NCBI RefSeq assembly: GCF_030159255.1
Contig: NZ_BSCT01000057.1
Coordinates: 1 to 35,907 of the forward strand
Reading direction: 5' to 3'
Length of the DNA: 35,907 nucleotides
Origin: Bradyrhizobium sp. SSBR45G
GTDB lineage: Bacteria; Pseudomonadota; Alphaproteobacteria; Rhizobiales; Xanthobacteraceae
The notes under the pieces were generated by a model. The model was not told where the DNA came from and searched no databases. It saw only the letters and a program-made list of their open reading frames with translations. Positions within the stretch are counted from its first letter, which is position 1, and each line of letters opens with the position of its first letter. The position numbers were made by a program, and so were the translations under genes. Shown piece after piece: positions 26,791-34,347 of this stretch.

Positions 26791-28135
26791 GTCGTCCGGG
26801 GCGGACACGCTTTTGAAGCTGATCGCCAGCAGCAGCACGCTCGAACTCGACAGCGAGCGCGAGGGCGTGTGGATCGAAGTGATCCGCAAGATGGACGAGG
26901 TCTATTCCGACCTGCTGCGCTACGAAGTCGATCTCGAGCACAAGAATGCCGAGCTCGAGGAAGCCCAGGCCTTCGTCACCAATGTCATCGAGTCGGTCTC
27001 GGACATCCTCGTCGTCTGCGACGCCAGGGGGAACGTCCAGCAGGCCAACTCGGCCTTTCAGCGGAATTCGGGCCGCATCCTTGCTGACATCGCCGGTCGC
27101 AACATCGCCGAGATGATCGATGTCGATCATCACGGCAAGCTCGGGGCGCTGCTGCAGCCGCGCAGCAGCGCCGAGGTGGTCGATGGCGAGCTGCGCTTCG
27201 CCGCAGCCGGCGGCAGCTCCGACCTGTTCGCGATCAACAGCTCGCCGCGGCACGACCATCGCGGCCGCTTCATCGGCGTGGTCTTGACCGGGCGCCCCAT
27301 CGGCGAGCTCCGTCGCGCCTACGAAGCCCTGCACAAGGCCCACCAGGAGTTGCAGCGGGCGCAGCGGCAGCTGGTCGAGCAGGAGAAGATGGCGAGCCTT
27401 GGCCGACTCGTCGCCGGCGTCGCGCATGAGCTGAACAATCCGATCAGCTTCGTCTACGGCAATGTTCACACCCTGATGCGCTACCGCACGTCGCTGGTCG
27501 GCTATCTCGATGCGGTCCATGAGCAGCCGATCTCCGACGCGGTCGCAGCGTTGCGCAAGGATCTGCGGATCGATGCCATCCTGGAAGATTTCGGTCCGCT
27601 GATCGAAGGCACGCTGGAAGGCGCGGTGCGGATCAGCGAGATCGTCAAGAACCTGCGCCGGCTGTCATTCTCCAAGCTCGGCGAGGTCGAGCGGGTCAAC
27701 ATCGAGCGGCTGATCAACACGGCGGTGCTGTGGGCGGGACGTACCAAGCAGCACCGCGTCGACATCCAGATCGAGGTCGAGCCCGATCTGTGGATATCCG
27801 GCAACGAAGGCCAGCTGCATCAGGTGATCGTCAACCTGGTCGAGAACGCGATCGATGCGATGCGCGCGATCGAGCTGCCGCGCCTTGTCGTCACGGCGTC
27901 GCGCCAGGGCAGCGAGATCGCATTCAGGCTCACCGATAATGGTCCGGGCATCGACAGGGATCATCTCAGCCACATCTTCGAGCCGTTCTTCACGACCAAG
28001 CGCGTCGGCGAAGGGACGGGTCTGGGATTGTGGATCAGCTACGGCATCGTCCGCGAGCATGGCGGCGAGCTGGTCGCGAGCAACGAGCCTGATGGCGGCG
28101 CCACGTTCTCCTTCGCCCTGCCGGCGGCTGGCTGA
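26765..28135 (+). CDS. hoxJ: H2-responsive sensor histidine kinase HoxJ/HupT
   Basis: This soluble kinase should relay the HupUV signal to HoxA. The 456-residue protein has an N-terminal coiled region, a PAS domain (about 70-180), a helical linker (about 185-210) and a kinase core with the phospho-accepting His221 in VAHELNNPISF. The ATP-site boxes are VNLVENAIDAM, DNGPGI and GEGTGLGLWI. No membrane segment is present, fitting a cytoplasmic partner of HupUV. The 26-base overlap with hoxA in another frame implies coupled expression. The name follows the hoxA convention; hupT is the Rhodobacter equivalent. Confidence 0.9.
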
Positions 28136-28166
28136 TCGCTCGTCGCTGCGACCGCCGCCGCTGATA

Positions 28167-28853
28167 TCAGGATGCGGTCGCGACCGGCACGCGATCGCGC
28201 TGCTTCGACAGTCGCGCCAGCAACACGGTGGCTGTTCGCGTGATGTGCTGCCGGGCGAGATCCTCGGCCTTCTGCGCATCGCCGGCGATGACGGCGTTCA
28301 GGATGTCCTCGTGCTGGTCCCAGATCCGCCGCGGGGTCTCGTCGCGCATCAGCACCTCGCCCATCAGCCGGCGCAGATGCAGCCAATGCGGCTGGGTGGT
28401 GTCCTGGATCACGGAGTTGCCGGAGATCTCGTAGAGGAACTCGTGAAACTTGACGTCGGCCTCGATCAGCTTCTCGACCGAGTGCTCGCGCTCGGCGCGG
28501 CGGCCTTCCTCGATCAGCCTGGGACCCTCTTCGGCCGCCCGCTCGGCGCCGCGGGTCGCCGCCAGCCCGCAGGCGAGGCCCTCGGCAACGGCGCGGATTT
28601 CATAGAGATTGCGGATGAAGTCGGTGTCGATCGGTGCAACCTCGAGGCCACGTCCGGGCGCCTCGCGCACAAAACCATGGTTGCGCAGCAGCAGCAGCGC
28701 CTGCTGCACCGGCTGGCGCGATACGCCGAGGTCGCGCGCCAGATCATCCTGGATCAGCCGTGCGGACTCCGGCAGCTCTCCGCCAACGATATCGGAGAGG
28801 ATTCGCTGGTAGACACGTTCCGTCAGGCTCGGCTGGGTTTTCAGCGGCGGCAC
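28167..28853 (-). CDS. GntR-family regulator with FCD domain (first of a tandem pair)
   Basis: This is a 228-residue repressor-type transcription factor of unknown ligand. It has an N-terminal winged helix (about 10-72, with DLARDLGVSRQPVQQALLLL) and a C-terminal all-helical FCD domain. The FCD metal/ligand histidines appear in DVKFHEFL, WDQHEDIL and LARQHITRT. The start is GTG at 28853 with AGGAGG close upstream. It converges on hoxJ with a 31-base gap. It is clearly a paralogue of the gene at 28957-29670. FCD regulators usually respond to organic acids; that is family knowledge only. Confidence 0.9.
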   Translation of the reverse strand: MPPLKTQPSLTERVYQRILSDIVGGELPESARLIQDDLARDLGVSRQPVQQALLLLRNHGFVREAPGRGLEVAPIDTDFIRNLYEIRAVAEGLACGLAATRGAERAAEEGPRLIEEGRRAEREHSVEKLIEADVKFHEFLYEISGNSVIQDTTQPHWLHLRRLMGEVLMRDETPRRIWDQHEDILNAVIAGDAQKAEDLARQHITRTATVLLARLSKQRDRVPVATAS

Positions 28854-28956
28854 GCGGCCTCCTGCAACGATTCAAACGTCAGGTTCCGTCCGTGATCGGA
28901 TGCGATCGAGCGCCTGCCTGGCGCCCCCGTCTCCGCTGGTGGACGCTGCATCTTGC

Positions 28957-29670
28957 TCATAACGACATCTTGCGTCCCGAGAGCGTGCGCCGCTGCTTCG
29001 GCCTGTCGCCCTGCTGAGCTTCGATATGGTGGATGAAGACGCCAGCGGCGCGTGCGATGTGGTCGCGGCTCAGCCGTTCGGCCTCGGTGCTGCGGCCCTC
29101 GATCACGGCGGCGAGAATCTCGGCGTGCTCGTCCCAGACCGTCAGGGACATGCCTTCCTCCTTCTGCAGCACGTCGGACATTACGCGCTTCAGATACGGC
29201 CAATGCGGCGCCATCGTCTCGTCGATCAGCACATTGCCCGAGAGCTCGCTGAGAAAGCGGTGGAAGGCGATATCGGTCTCGATCTTGCGGCCGACCAGTC
29301 CGCTTCTGGCCGCCTCGCGGCCGGCGGCGATGTAGGCCGGACCTTCGCGCGCCGCGCGATCGCTCGCACGTTCCGCAGCGAGGCGTGCCGCAAGGCCTTC
29401 GATCACCGCGCGCATCTCGTAGAGATCGCGGACAAAGCCAGGGTCGAGCGGCGCCACGATCAGCCCGCGGCCGGGCGCGCTCTGCACCAGCCCGCAGCCG
29501 CGCAACAGCACCAGGGCCTGCTGAACGGGCTGGCGTGACACGCCATAGGCCTGGGCCAGATCATCCTGGATGAGCCGGGAGCCGGGCGCGAGCACGCCGC
29601 TGACGATCTCGTCAGTGATCGCTTCGACGACCTGGTCGACCAGGGAGGGGGCAGGGGACACGATTCGCAT
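28957..29670 (-). CDS. GntR-family regulator with FCD domain (second of a tandem pair)
   Basis: This 237-residue paralogue of the neighbouring gene shares the winged-helix segment (DLAQAYGVSRQPVQQALVLL) and FCD histidines (DIAFHRFL, WDEHAEIL, LSRDHIARA). ATG 29670 has only a weak ribosome site. It is divergent from the PCuAC-dehydrogenase genes across a 133-base gap with EcoRI-like repeat motifs, so it may control them. The 103-base gap to the next GntR gene shows nothing beyond that gene's ribosome site. Confidence 0.9.
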   Translation of the reverse strand: MRIVSPAPSLVDQVVEAITDEIVSGVLAPGSRLIQDDLAQAYGVSRQPVQQALVLLRGCGLVQSAPGRGLIVAPLDPGFVRDLYEMRAVIEGLAARLAAERASDRAAREGPAYIAAGREAARSGLVGRKIETDIAFHRFLSELSGNVLIDETMAPHWPYLKRVMSDVLQKEEGMSLTVWDEHAEILAAVIEGRSTEAERLSRDHIARAAGVFIHHIEAQQGDRPKQRRTLSGRKMSL

Positions 29671-29724
29671 GAGCCATCACATTTTAGCGAAGAATAACAC
29701 GCCAAGCGTGAAAATCTAATTGCG

Positions 29725-29752
29725 ACGAATTCGAATTCAGAGTACGAATTCA
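29725..29752. promoter_or_regulatory. Repeated ACGAATTC motifs, candidate GntR operator
   Basis: Three copies of GAATTC, two of them within ACGAATTC, lie at 29725-29732, 29733-29738 and 29744-29752 in AT-rich DNA between divergent genes. GAATTC is itself palindromic, and the outer copies form larger inverted and direct repeats. The position suits an operator for the adjacent GntR protein and the rightward operon; no binder is proven. Confidence 0.5.
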
Positions 29753-29803
29753 AAAATAAGAAGCCAAGTTAAAACGGCTTTCATATGATCGGGGAGGGCG
29801 TCC

Positions 29804-30328
29804 GTGTCGGATCAACCGGCTCGTTCGAAGCGTGACCAGAGCTGCTCGGCGCCCTCGGAGGGCAGCGTGCGCGGCGGGCTGATTGTGGCTGTGTTGCGCG
29901 GGCTATCGGTGGTGTTTGCTGCCATTGTCGTCGCGATGGCGACTGTACCCGCGTCGGCCGGTGAAGGTCTGACGTTGTCCGATGCCTGGGTGCCTGCGGC
30001 GCCTGAGGTCGGTCGTGACATCCCCCTGCTGGTGACGATCAGGAACGACACGACGTCGCCCGAAGCCCTGATGCGCGTGCGTTGTCCGATCGCGAATTTC
30101 TCCGAACGCCACACCGTGGATCGCGGCGAAGGCGCGCCGGCCATGCGCTCGATTCCCAACATTCCGATTGCCGCGGGCAGCACGCTGGTGCTGCTGCCGA
30201 CCGCCTATCACGTGATGCTGTTGCAGACCCGCGAGCCGCTCGAGCCCGGCAAGCGCTTCACCTGCACGATCGTTTTCCAGAAGGCTGGATCCATCGAAAC
30301 GGAGGTCGAGGTTCGCAAGTCCCCCTGA
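29804..30328 (+). CDS. Periplasmic PCuAC-type copper chaperone
   Basis: PCuAC proteins bind Cu(I) in the periplasm and help metallate cytochrome oxidase. The 174-residue product fits the family motif H-x10-M-x21-H-x-M exactly: His103, Met114, His136 and Met138. A hydrophobic signal segment (about 26-52, ending ASAGE) follows an unusually long polar N-tail. Two cysteines (94 and 154) in the mature part could form a disulphide. The start is GTG 29804 with GGGGAGGG upstream. The tail could instead mean a later start, for example the GTG near residue 30. It lies 105 bases before the PQQ dehydrogenase. Confidence 0.82.
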   Translation: MSDQPARSKRDQSCSAPSEGSVRGGLIVAVLRGLSVVFAAIVVAMATVPASAGEGLTLSDAWVPAAPEVGRDIPLLVTIRNDTTSPEALMRVRCPIANFSERHTVDRGEGAPAMRSIPNIPIAAGSTLVLLPTAYHVMLLQTREPLEPGKRFTCTIVFQKAGSIETEVEVRKSP

Positions 30329-30349
30329 ACTTGCAAGTCCCCTGAACTT
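30315..30349 (+). repeat. Tandem duplication at the end of the PCuAC gene
   Basis: An 18-base unit (30315-30332) is repeated directly at 30333-30349 with one C fewer. The first copy contains the last codons and stop of the PCuAC gene. It is most likely a replication-slippage duplication; no function is evident. Confidence 0.7.
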
Positions 30350-30433
30350 GTCTGTCGCCTGCTGCCTCTTCGCTGCAAGCTTTGCGGAGCGGTTTTCGAT
30401 CGAGCTCATAATCAAGAATGGGAGAAGGAAACG

Positions 30434-32212
30434 ATGAGGAATCACGTCAGGTCAACATTTCGGGCGGTGCTGCTGGCCAGCGCAGCCATTGCCTGTTTCC
30501 AGCTCGGCTCTGCGGCGCGGGCCGCCGATGAGATCACGCCGGAGCGGCTGCTCAATGCCGACAAGGAAGCCGGCAACTGGCTGCATCATCACAAGAACTA
30601 TTCCGGCACCCGCTTCTCGGCGCTGAAGGAGATCAACAAGGACACCGTCAAGAATCTCAAGGTCGCCTGGACCATGCATCTCGGCGGCGTCGAGGGCGGC
30701 GGCATCTGGAGCCATGGCGGCCTCGAAGGCACGCCGATCGTCGAGAACGGCATGATCTATGTCACCGACGGCTGGGGCTCGGTCTACAAGATCGATGCGC
30801 GCGGCGGCAAAGGCCAGCTGGTCTGGAAGATGGATCCGAAGACGGATCACGACTGGGCCGGCGCGGTCGCCTGCTGCGGCGTCGACAATCGCGGCGTCGC
30901 GCTGTGGGGCAATCTCGTCGTCTCGCATACGCTCGACGGCCGCCTGATCGCGACCAACAAGGAGACCGGACAGGTTGCCTGGCAGCGCCAGGTCGCCGAT
31001 CCAGACAAGGGCGAGGTCATCACCGGTGCGCCGCTGATCGTGAAGAACATGGCGGTCTCGGGCGTGGCCGGCGCCGAATACGGCATCCGCGGCTGGATCG
31101 CGGCGACCGATCTGTCGACGCAGAAGGAAGTCTGGCGCACCCACACCATTCCGGCGAAGGGCGAGCCCGGCAGCGAGACCTGGAAGGACAGCAACGACGC
31201 CGCTGCGGCCGGCGGCGGCTCGACCTGGGTGACGGGCACCTACGACCCGTCGACCGACACCATCATCTGGGGCGTCGGCAATCCCGGTCCGGACTGGGAC
31301 AACGCCTATCGTCCCGGCGACAACCTCTACACTGACAGCTCGCTGGCCCTCGATGCCAACACCGGCAAGATCAAGTGGCACTATCAGCACACGCCGAACG
31401 ACCCCTACGACTATGACAGCGTTGCCGAGAACGTCCTGGTCGACGTGCCCGCGCCGAACGGATCGACCCTGAAGCTCGCGCTCGAGGCGGACCGCAACGG
31501 CTTTGCCTATGCGATCGACCGCACCAACGGCAAGTTCCTCTGGGGCCTGCCCTTCGTCAAGAAGGTCACCTGGACCAAGGGCCTCGATGCCGAGACCGGC
31601 AAGCCGATCGAGTATGATCCGAAGAACCCGGTGCAGCGCTACAATGCGTCGGTCACGCCGCATCGTGAGAACAAGGTGGCGGACATCTGCCCCGGCAACA
31701 TGGGCGGCAAGAACTGGCCGCCGACTGCGTACAATCCGGATCTGAAGCTCTGGTACATTCCGGTCATCGAGAGCTGCAACCGGATCACCGTCGAAGAGTC
31801 GACCAAGGACAAGCTGAAGGCGCGCGAGTTCTGGACCGGCGGCGGACCGAGCCAGCCGTTCAAGATCACCGGCAGCGTCACCGCGATCGACGTCACCACC
31901 GGCAAGATCGCCAGCAAGATGGAGACGCCGTTCCCGAATCTCGGCGGCATGCTCGCCACGCCCGATCTGGTCTTCTCCGGCCAGCCCTCGGGGGAGGTGA
32001 TGGCGCTCGACGGCAAGACCCTGCAGAAGCTCTGGGAGTTCAACACCGGCGGCGGCGTCAATGCGCCTCCCGTGACGTTCTCGGTCGACGGCAAGCAGTA
32101 TATCGCGATCCTCGTCGGTCTCGGCGGCGCCTGGGACAAGTGGTTCATCGAAGCCACGCCCGAGCTGAAGAAGATCCAGCCCGGCTCGATGCTCTACGTC
32201 TTCTCACTGTGA
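30434..32212 (+). CDS. PQQ-dependent alcohol dehydrogenase, predicted lanthanide type
   Basis: This is a periplasmic quinoprotein that oxidises an alcohol and passes electrons to cytochrome c. The 592-residue precursor has a signal peptide (1-30, AARA before AD) and an eight-bladed propeller with typical W motifs. The vicinal cysteine pair Cys147-Cys148 lies above PQQ. Metal ligands are Glu215 (GAEYG) and Asn283 (VGNPG); catalytic Asp326 is followed by Asp328 in PYDYDS. The second Asp is the hallmark of lanthanide-dependent enzymes. The sequence is nearer to ExaA/ExaF-type than to XoxF. GGGAGAAGGAAA precedes the start. A cytochrome c gene follows. Confidence 0.9.
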   Translation: MRNHVRSTFRAVLLASAAIACFQLGSAARAADEITPERLLNADKEAGNWLHHHKNYSGTRFSALKEINKDTVKNLKVAWTMHLGGVEGGGIWSHGGLEGTPIVENGMIYVTDGWGSVYKIDARGGKGQLVWKMDPKTDHDWAGAVACCGVDNRGVALWGNLVVSHTLDGRLIATNKETGQVAWQRQVADPDKGEVITGAPLIVKNMAVSGVAGAEYGIRGWIAATDLSTQKEVWRTHTIPAKGEPGSETWKDSNDAAAAGGGSTWVTGTYDPSTDTIIWGVGNPGPDWDNAYRPGDNLYTDSSLALDANTGKIKWHYQHTPNDPYDYDSVAENVLVDVPAPNGSTLKLALEADRNGFAYAIDRTNGKFLWGLPFVKKVTWTKGLDAETGKPIEYDPKNPVQRYNASVTPHRENKVADICPGNMGGKNWPPTAYNPDLKLWYIPVIESCNRITVEESTKDKLKAREFWTGGGPSQPFKITGSVTAIDVTTGKIASKMETPFPNLGGMLATPDLVFSGQPSGEVMALDGKTLQKLWEFNTGGGVNAPPVTFSVDGKQYIAILVGLGGAWDKWFIEATPELKKIQPGSMLYVFSL

Positions 32213-32218
32213 TGTCGC

Positions 32219-32256
32219 GAGGGGCGGAGGCGAAAGCGCCTCCGCCCCTTCCTTTT
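32219..32256 (+). terminator. Rho-independent terminator or attenuator after the PQQ dehydrogenase
   Basis: A perfect 12-bp GC-rich stem (32220-32231 with 32238-32249) with a GAAAGC loop is followed by a T-rich tract (TTCCTTTTT). It sits between the dehydrogenase stop and the cytochrome start, so downstream genes are probably read by partial read-through. Confidence 0.85.
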
Positions 32257-32279
32257 TCCACGTTCGACAAGATGATCCG

Positions 32280-32810
32280 ATGAGATTCAGTCCGATTCCG
32301 TCCGCAATGGCGTTCGCCTTTGTCGTTCTTTCGGCGCCGCTCGCGTTCGCGCAGTCCGCCGCGCCGGCTGATCCGACCGAGGCCGGCAAGGCGGTGTTCA
32401 AGCGCGCGAACTGCGTCGGCTGCCACAAATGGCACGGCAACGGCGGTGGTGGCTATGGCGGCGACGCGCTGTCGCTGCGCAAGACCGAGCTCAGCCGCGA
32501 GCACATCATCGAGACCGTGACCTGCGGCCGGCCCGGCACGGGCATGCCGTACTTCGCGCGCGGCTCCTATGATACGAGCAAATGCTACGACATGAATCGC
32601 CAGGACGTCGGCGAGCGCGTGCCGCCCGAAGGCGGCACGTTCCTGCGGCCCAACGATATCGAAGCGGTCGCGGACTATGTGCTCGCGCATATCAAAGGTC
32701 GAGGCGAGCCGAACTACGACGAGTGCACCACCTTCTTCGGCACCACGTCGCGCGTCTGTGACATCTACAAGGCCAGTGCCACCAAGCCCGCAAGCGAGCC
32801 ATCGAAATGA
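32280..32810 (+). CDS. Secreted c-type cytochrome, likely electron acceptor of the PQQ dehydrogenase
   Basis: The 176-residue precursor has a signal peptide (about 1-24, ending AFA before QS). A single haem site CVGCH lies at Cys45-Cys48-His49, and Met89 (GTGMPYF) is the probable sixth ligand. Four further cysteines (82, 102 and two near the C-terminus) could make disulphides. It follows the dehydrogenase after the terminator and overlaps the next gene (ATGA). Pairing with the dehydrogenase is inferred from position and is common for such enzymes. Confidence 0.88.
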   Translation: MRFSPIPSAMAFAFVVLSAPLAFAQSAAPADPTEAGKAVFKRANCVGCHKWHGNGGGGYGGDALSLRKTELSREHIIETVTCGRPGTGMPYFARGSYDTSKCYDMNRQDVGERVPPEGGTFLRPNDIEAVADYVLAHIKGRGEPNYDECTTFFGTTSRVCDIYKASATKPASEPSK

Positions 32811-33439
32811 AACCGTTCACCTGTGCGGCGATCTTCGCCACGTTGCTGTTATCCGTCGTGATGCCTGCGGCCTCCGCGCAGGCCGTGCCGAGCTACGACC
32901 TGCGCGACATCACGGTCGGCATGCCGGTCGGCGACCTGCCCAATGACGGCTATGTCAATCTGGTCTGCGCTGGAGATCCGGACCGCAAGCTTGATGCGTG
33001 GTCGTCGTGGCGCAACTGTCCGGCCGATGACCAGACGCGTCGCGCTGTGCGGTTCGAGTTCGATCCCGAGACCAGCCAGGACGGCACCAAGGTTGCCGGT
33101 CACCCGGTGCTGCTCACGGCGGTCATCGACGACAAGGGCAAGGTCTCCGGTCTCACGATCGAGACCGACCCGAAGGCGCGCCTCTACATCCGCAAGAAGG
33201 CGTTCCTGCTCGGCAACCAGGTGAAGTCGCGCTACGGCGCCGACGGCTGGGATTGCAAGGAGCAGCAGCCGACCGCGAGCGAGCAGCCGGTGGGCGGCGT
33301 GTTCCTGCGCGAGGTCTGCAAGAAGAGCGTGCCCGGCCGGATGCTGACCGTCGAGCGCGAGCTGTTCCGCAAGCCTGATCAGGATGCCAAGAGCTTCGTC
33401 GATCAGACGCGGATTCAGATCACGACGCAAACGAACTGA
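32807..33439 (+). CDS. Secreted protein of unknown function, coupled to the cytochrome gene
   Basis: I do not recognise a family. The 210-residue precursor has a signal peptide (1-24, ASA before QA) and a mature part with four cysteines (in NLVCAGD, RNCPAD, GWDCKE and REVCKK), consistent with two disulphides. Mixed beta-strand character is likely (for example VLLTAVIDDKGKVSGLTIETD). Its start overlaps the cytochrome stop (ATGA), so it is made with the cytochrome. It may assist the dehydrogenase or cytochrome in the periplasm. Confidence 0.75.
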   Translation: MKPFTCAAIFATLLLSVVMPAASAQAVPSYDLRDITVGMPVGDLPNDGYVNLVCAGDPDRKLDAWSSWRNCPADDQTRRAVRFEFDPETSQDGTKVAGHPVLLTAVIDDKGKVSGLTIETDPKARLYIRKKAFLLGNQVKSRYGADGWDCKEQQPTASEQPVGGVFLREVCKKSVPGRMLTVERELFRKPDQDAKSFVDQTRIQITTQTN

Positions 33440-33576
33440 TCCAGACTTTCGAGGTCCCGCTCCGGCGAGGCCCGATCGCAGTCGCTACGCTTGCAGGCGC
33501 CGGGTACGGAGAGTTGCCGGAGATGCAGGTGGCCGTCTGTCGCACGGCATTGATCATCCTCTCCGGGAGAACGCGC

Positions 33577-33675
33577 ATGAGCTGGACTGCCCCCAAGATC
33601 GTCGAAGTCCCCGTCGGGATGGAAATCAACATGTACGCCTGCGCCAGCAGGCAGGCGGCTCAGCGCAAGAGCTGA
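33577..33675 (+). CDS. pqqA: PQQ precursor peptide PqqA
   Basis: This very short gene encodes 32 residues beginning MSWTAPKIVEVPVG. It carries the PqqA core with Glu16 and Tyr20 in MEINMY (E-x3-Y). These two residues are crosslinked by PqqE and excised to form PQQ. GGGAGA lies seven bases upstream. The usual pqqBCDE partners do not follow; instead there is a hairpin and then a molybdenum hydroxylase. Its place right after a PQQ enzyme operon supports the call. The C-terminal tail (ACASRQAAQRKS) is longer than in many PqqA peptides. Confidence 0.88.
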   Translation: MSWTAPKIVEVPVGMEINMYACASRQAAQRKS

Positions 33676-33686
33676 TCTGAATATCG

Positions 33687-33726
33687 CCGTGACAGCGACC
33701 GCAAATCCTTGCCGTCGCTGTCACGG
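33687..33726 (+). terminator. Strong hairpin after pqqA
   Basis: A perfect 13-bp inverted repeat (33687-33699 with 33714-33726) with a 14-base loop lies 12 bases after the pqqA stop. There is no T-run, so it may act as a weak terminator or 3'-end stabiliser of the tiny pqqA message. A smaller six-base hairpin occurs at 33797-33812 before the next ribosome site. Confidence 0.6.
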
Positions 33727-33852
33727 GCCGAGACTGCAATTCACCAATCACGGCAGCGTGCGGGCGATGGGGCGCCGCACGGCCGAGATGAGCCGGAACG
33801 CCGATGGGCGTTCGCTTGAGCGCAAATCCGTCCCGTAAGGAGGTTCTTGGCA

Positions 33853-34347
33853 ATGGCGAAACTCAGTATCAACGGCAGAGACGTCTCTGTCGACGCGGCG
33901 AACGACACGCCGCTGCTATGGGTCATCCGCGAGCAGTTGCAGATGACCGGCACCAAGTTCGGCTGCGGCGCTGGGCTGTGCGGCGCCTGCACGGTCCATG
34001 TGAACGGCGAGGCGGTGCGCTCGTGCCAGACCATGGTCGGCGACGTCACGAACAAGAAGATCACCACCATCGAGGGCCTGTCGCAGAAGGGCGATCATCC
34101 GCTGCAGAAGGCGTGGATCGCCGAGCAGGTGCCGCAATGCGGCTACTGCCAGTCCGGCCAGATCATGCAGGCGGCCTCGCTGCTCGCCAAGAACACCAGC
34201 CCGAGCAAGGAGGAGATCGTCGCGCATATGGACGGCAATCTCTGCCGCTGCATGACCTATTCGCGGATCCAGAAGGCGATCTCGCGCGCCGCCTCCGAGA
34301 TGCGCACCGCGTCCAACGTCACCTCGAGCGAGCGGAGCCCCACATGA
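33853..34347 (+). CDS. Molybdenum hydroxylase [2Fe-2S] subunit (IorA-like)
   Basis: This is the electron-transfer subunit of a xanthine-oxidase-family enzyme of the isoquinoline 1-oxidoreductase/aldehyde dehydrogenase type. The 164-residue protein has the plant-ferredoxin cluster (Cys38, Cys43, Cys46, Cys58) and the second cluster (Cys96, Cys99, Cys131, Cys133). It has no signal peptide. AAGGAGG lies nine bases before ATG 33853; TTG 33847 is too close to be the start. The stop overlaps the large-subunit gene (ATGA). The substrate cannot be told from sequence alone. Confidence 0.92.
   Translation: MAKLSINGRDVSVDAANDTPLLWVIREQLQMTGTKFGCGAGLCGACTVHVNGEAVRSCQTMVGDVTNKKITTIEGLSQKGDHPLQKAWIAEQVPQCGYCQSGQIMQAASLLAKNTSPSKEEIVAHMDGNLCRCMTYSRIQKAISRAASEMRTASNVTSSERSPT

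Noticed and set aside
28841..29203. 120-codon minus-strand frame between the GntR genes
   Set aside because: It overlaps the second GntR gene in another frame and has no domain; the GntR frames explain the sequence.
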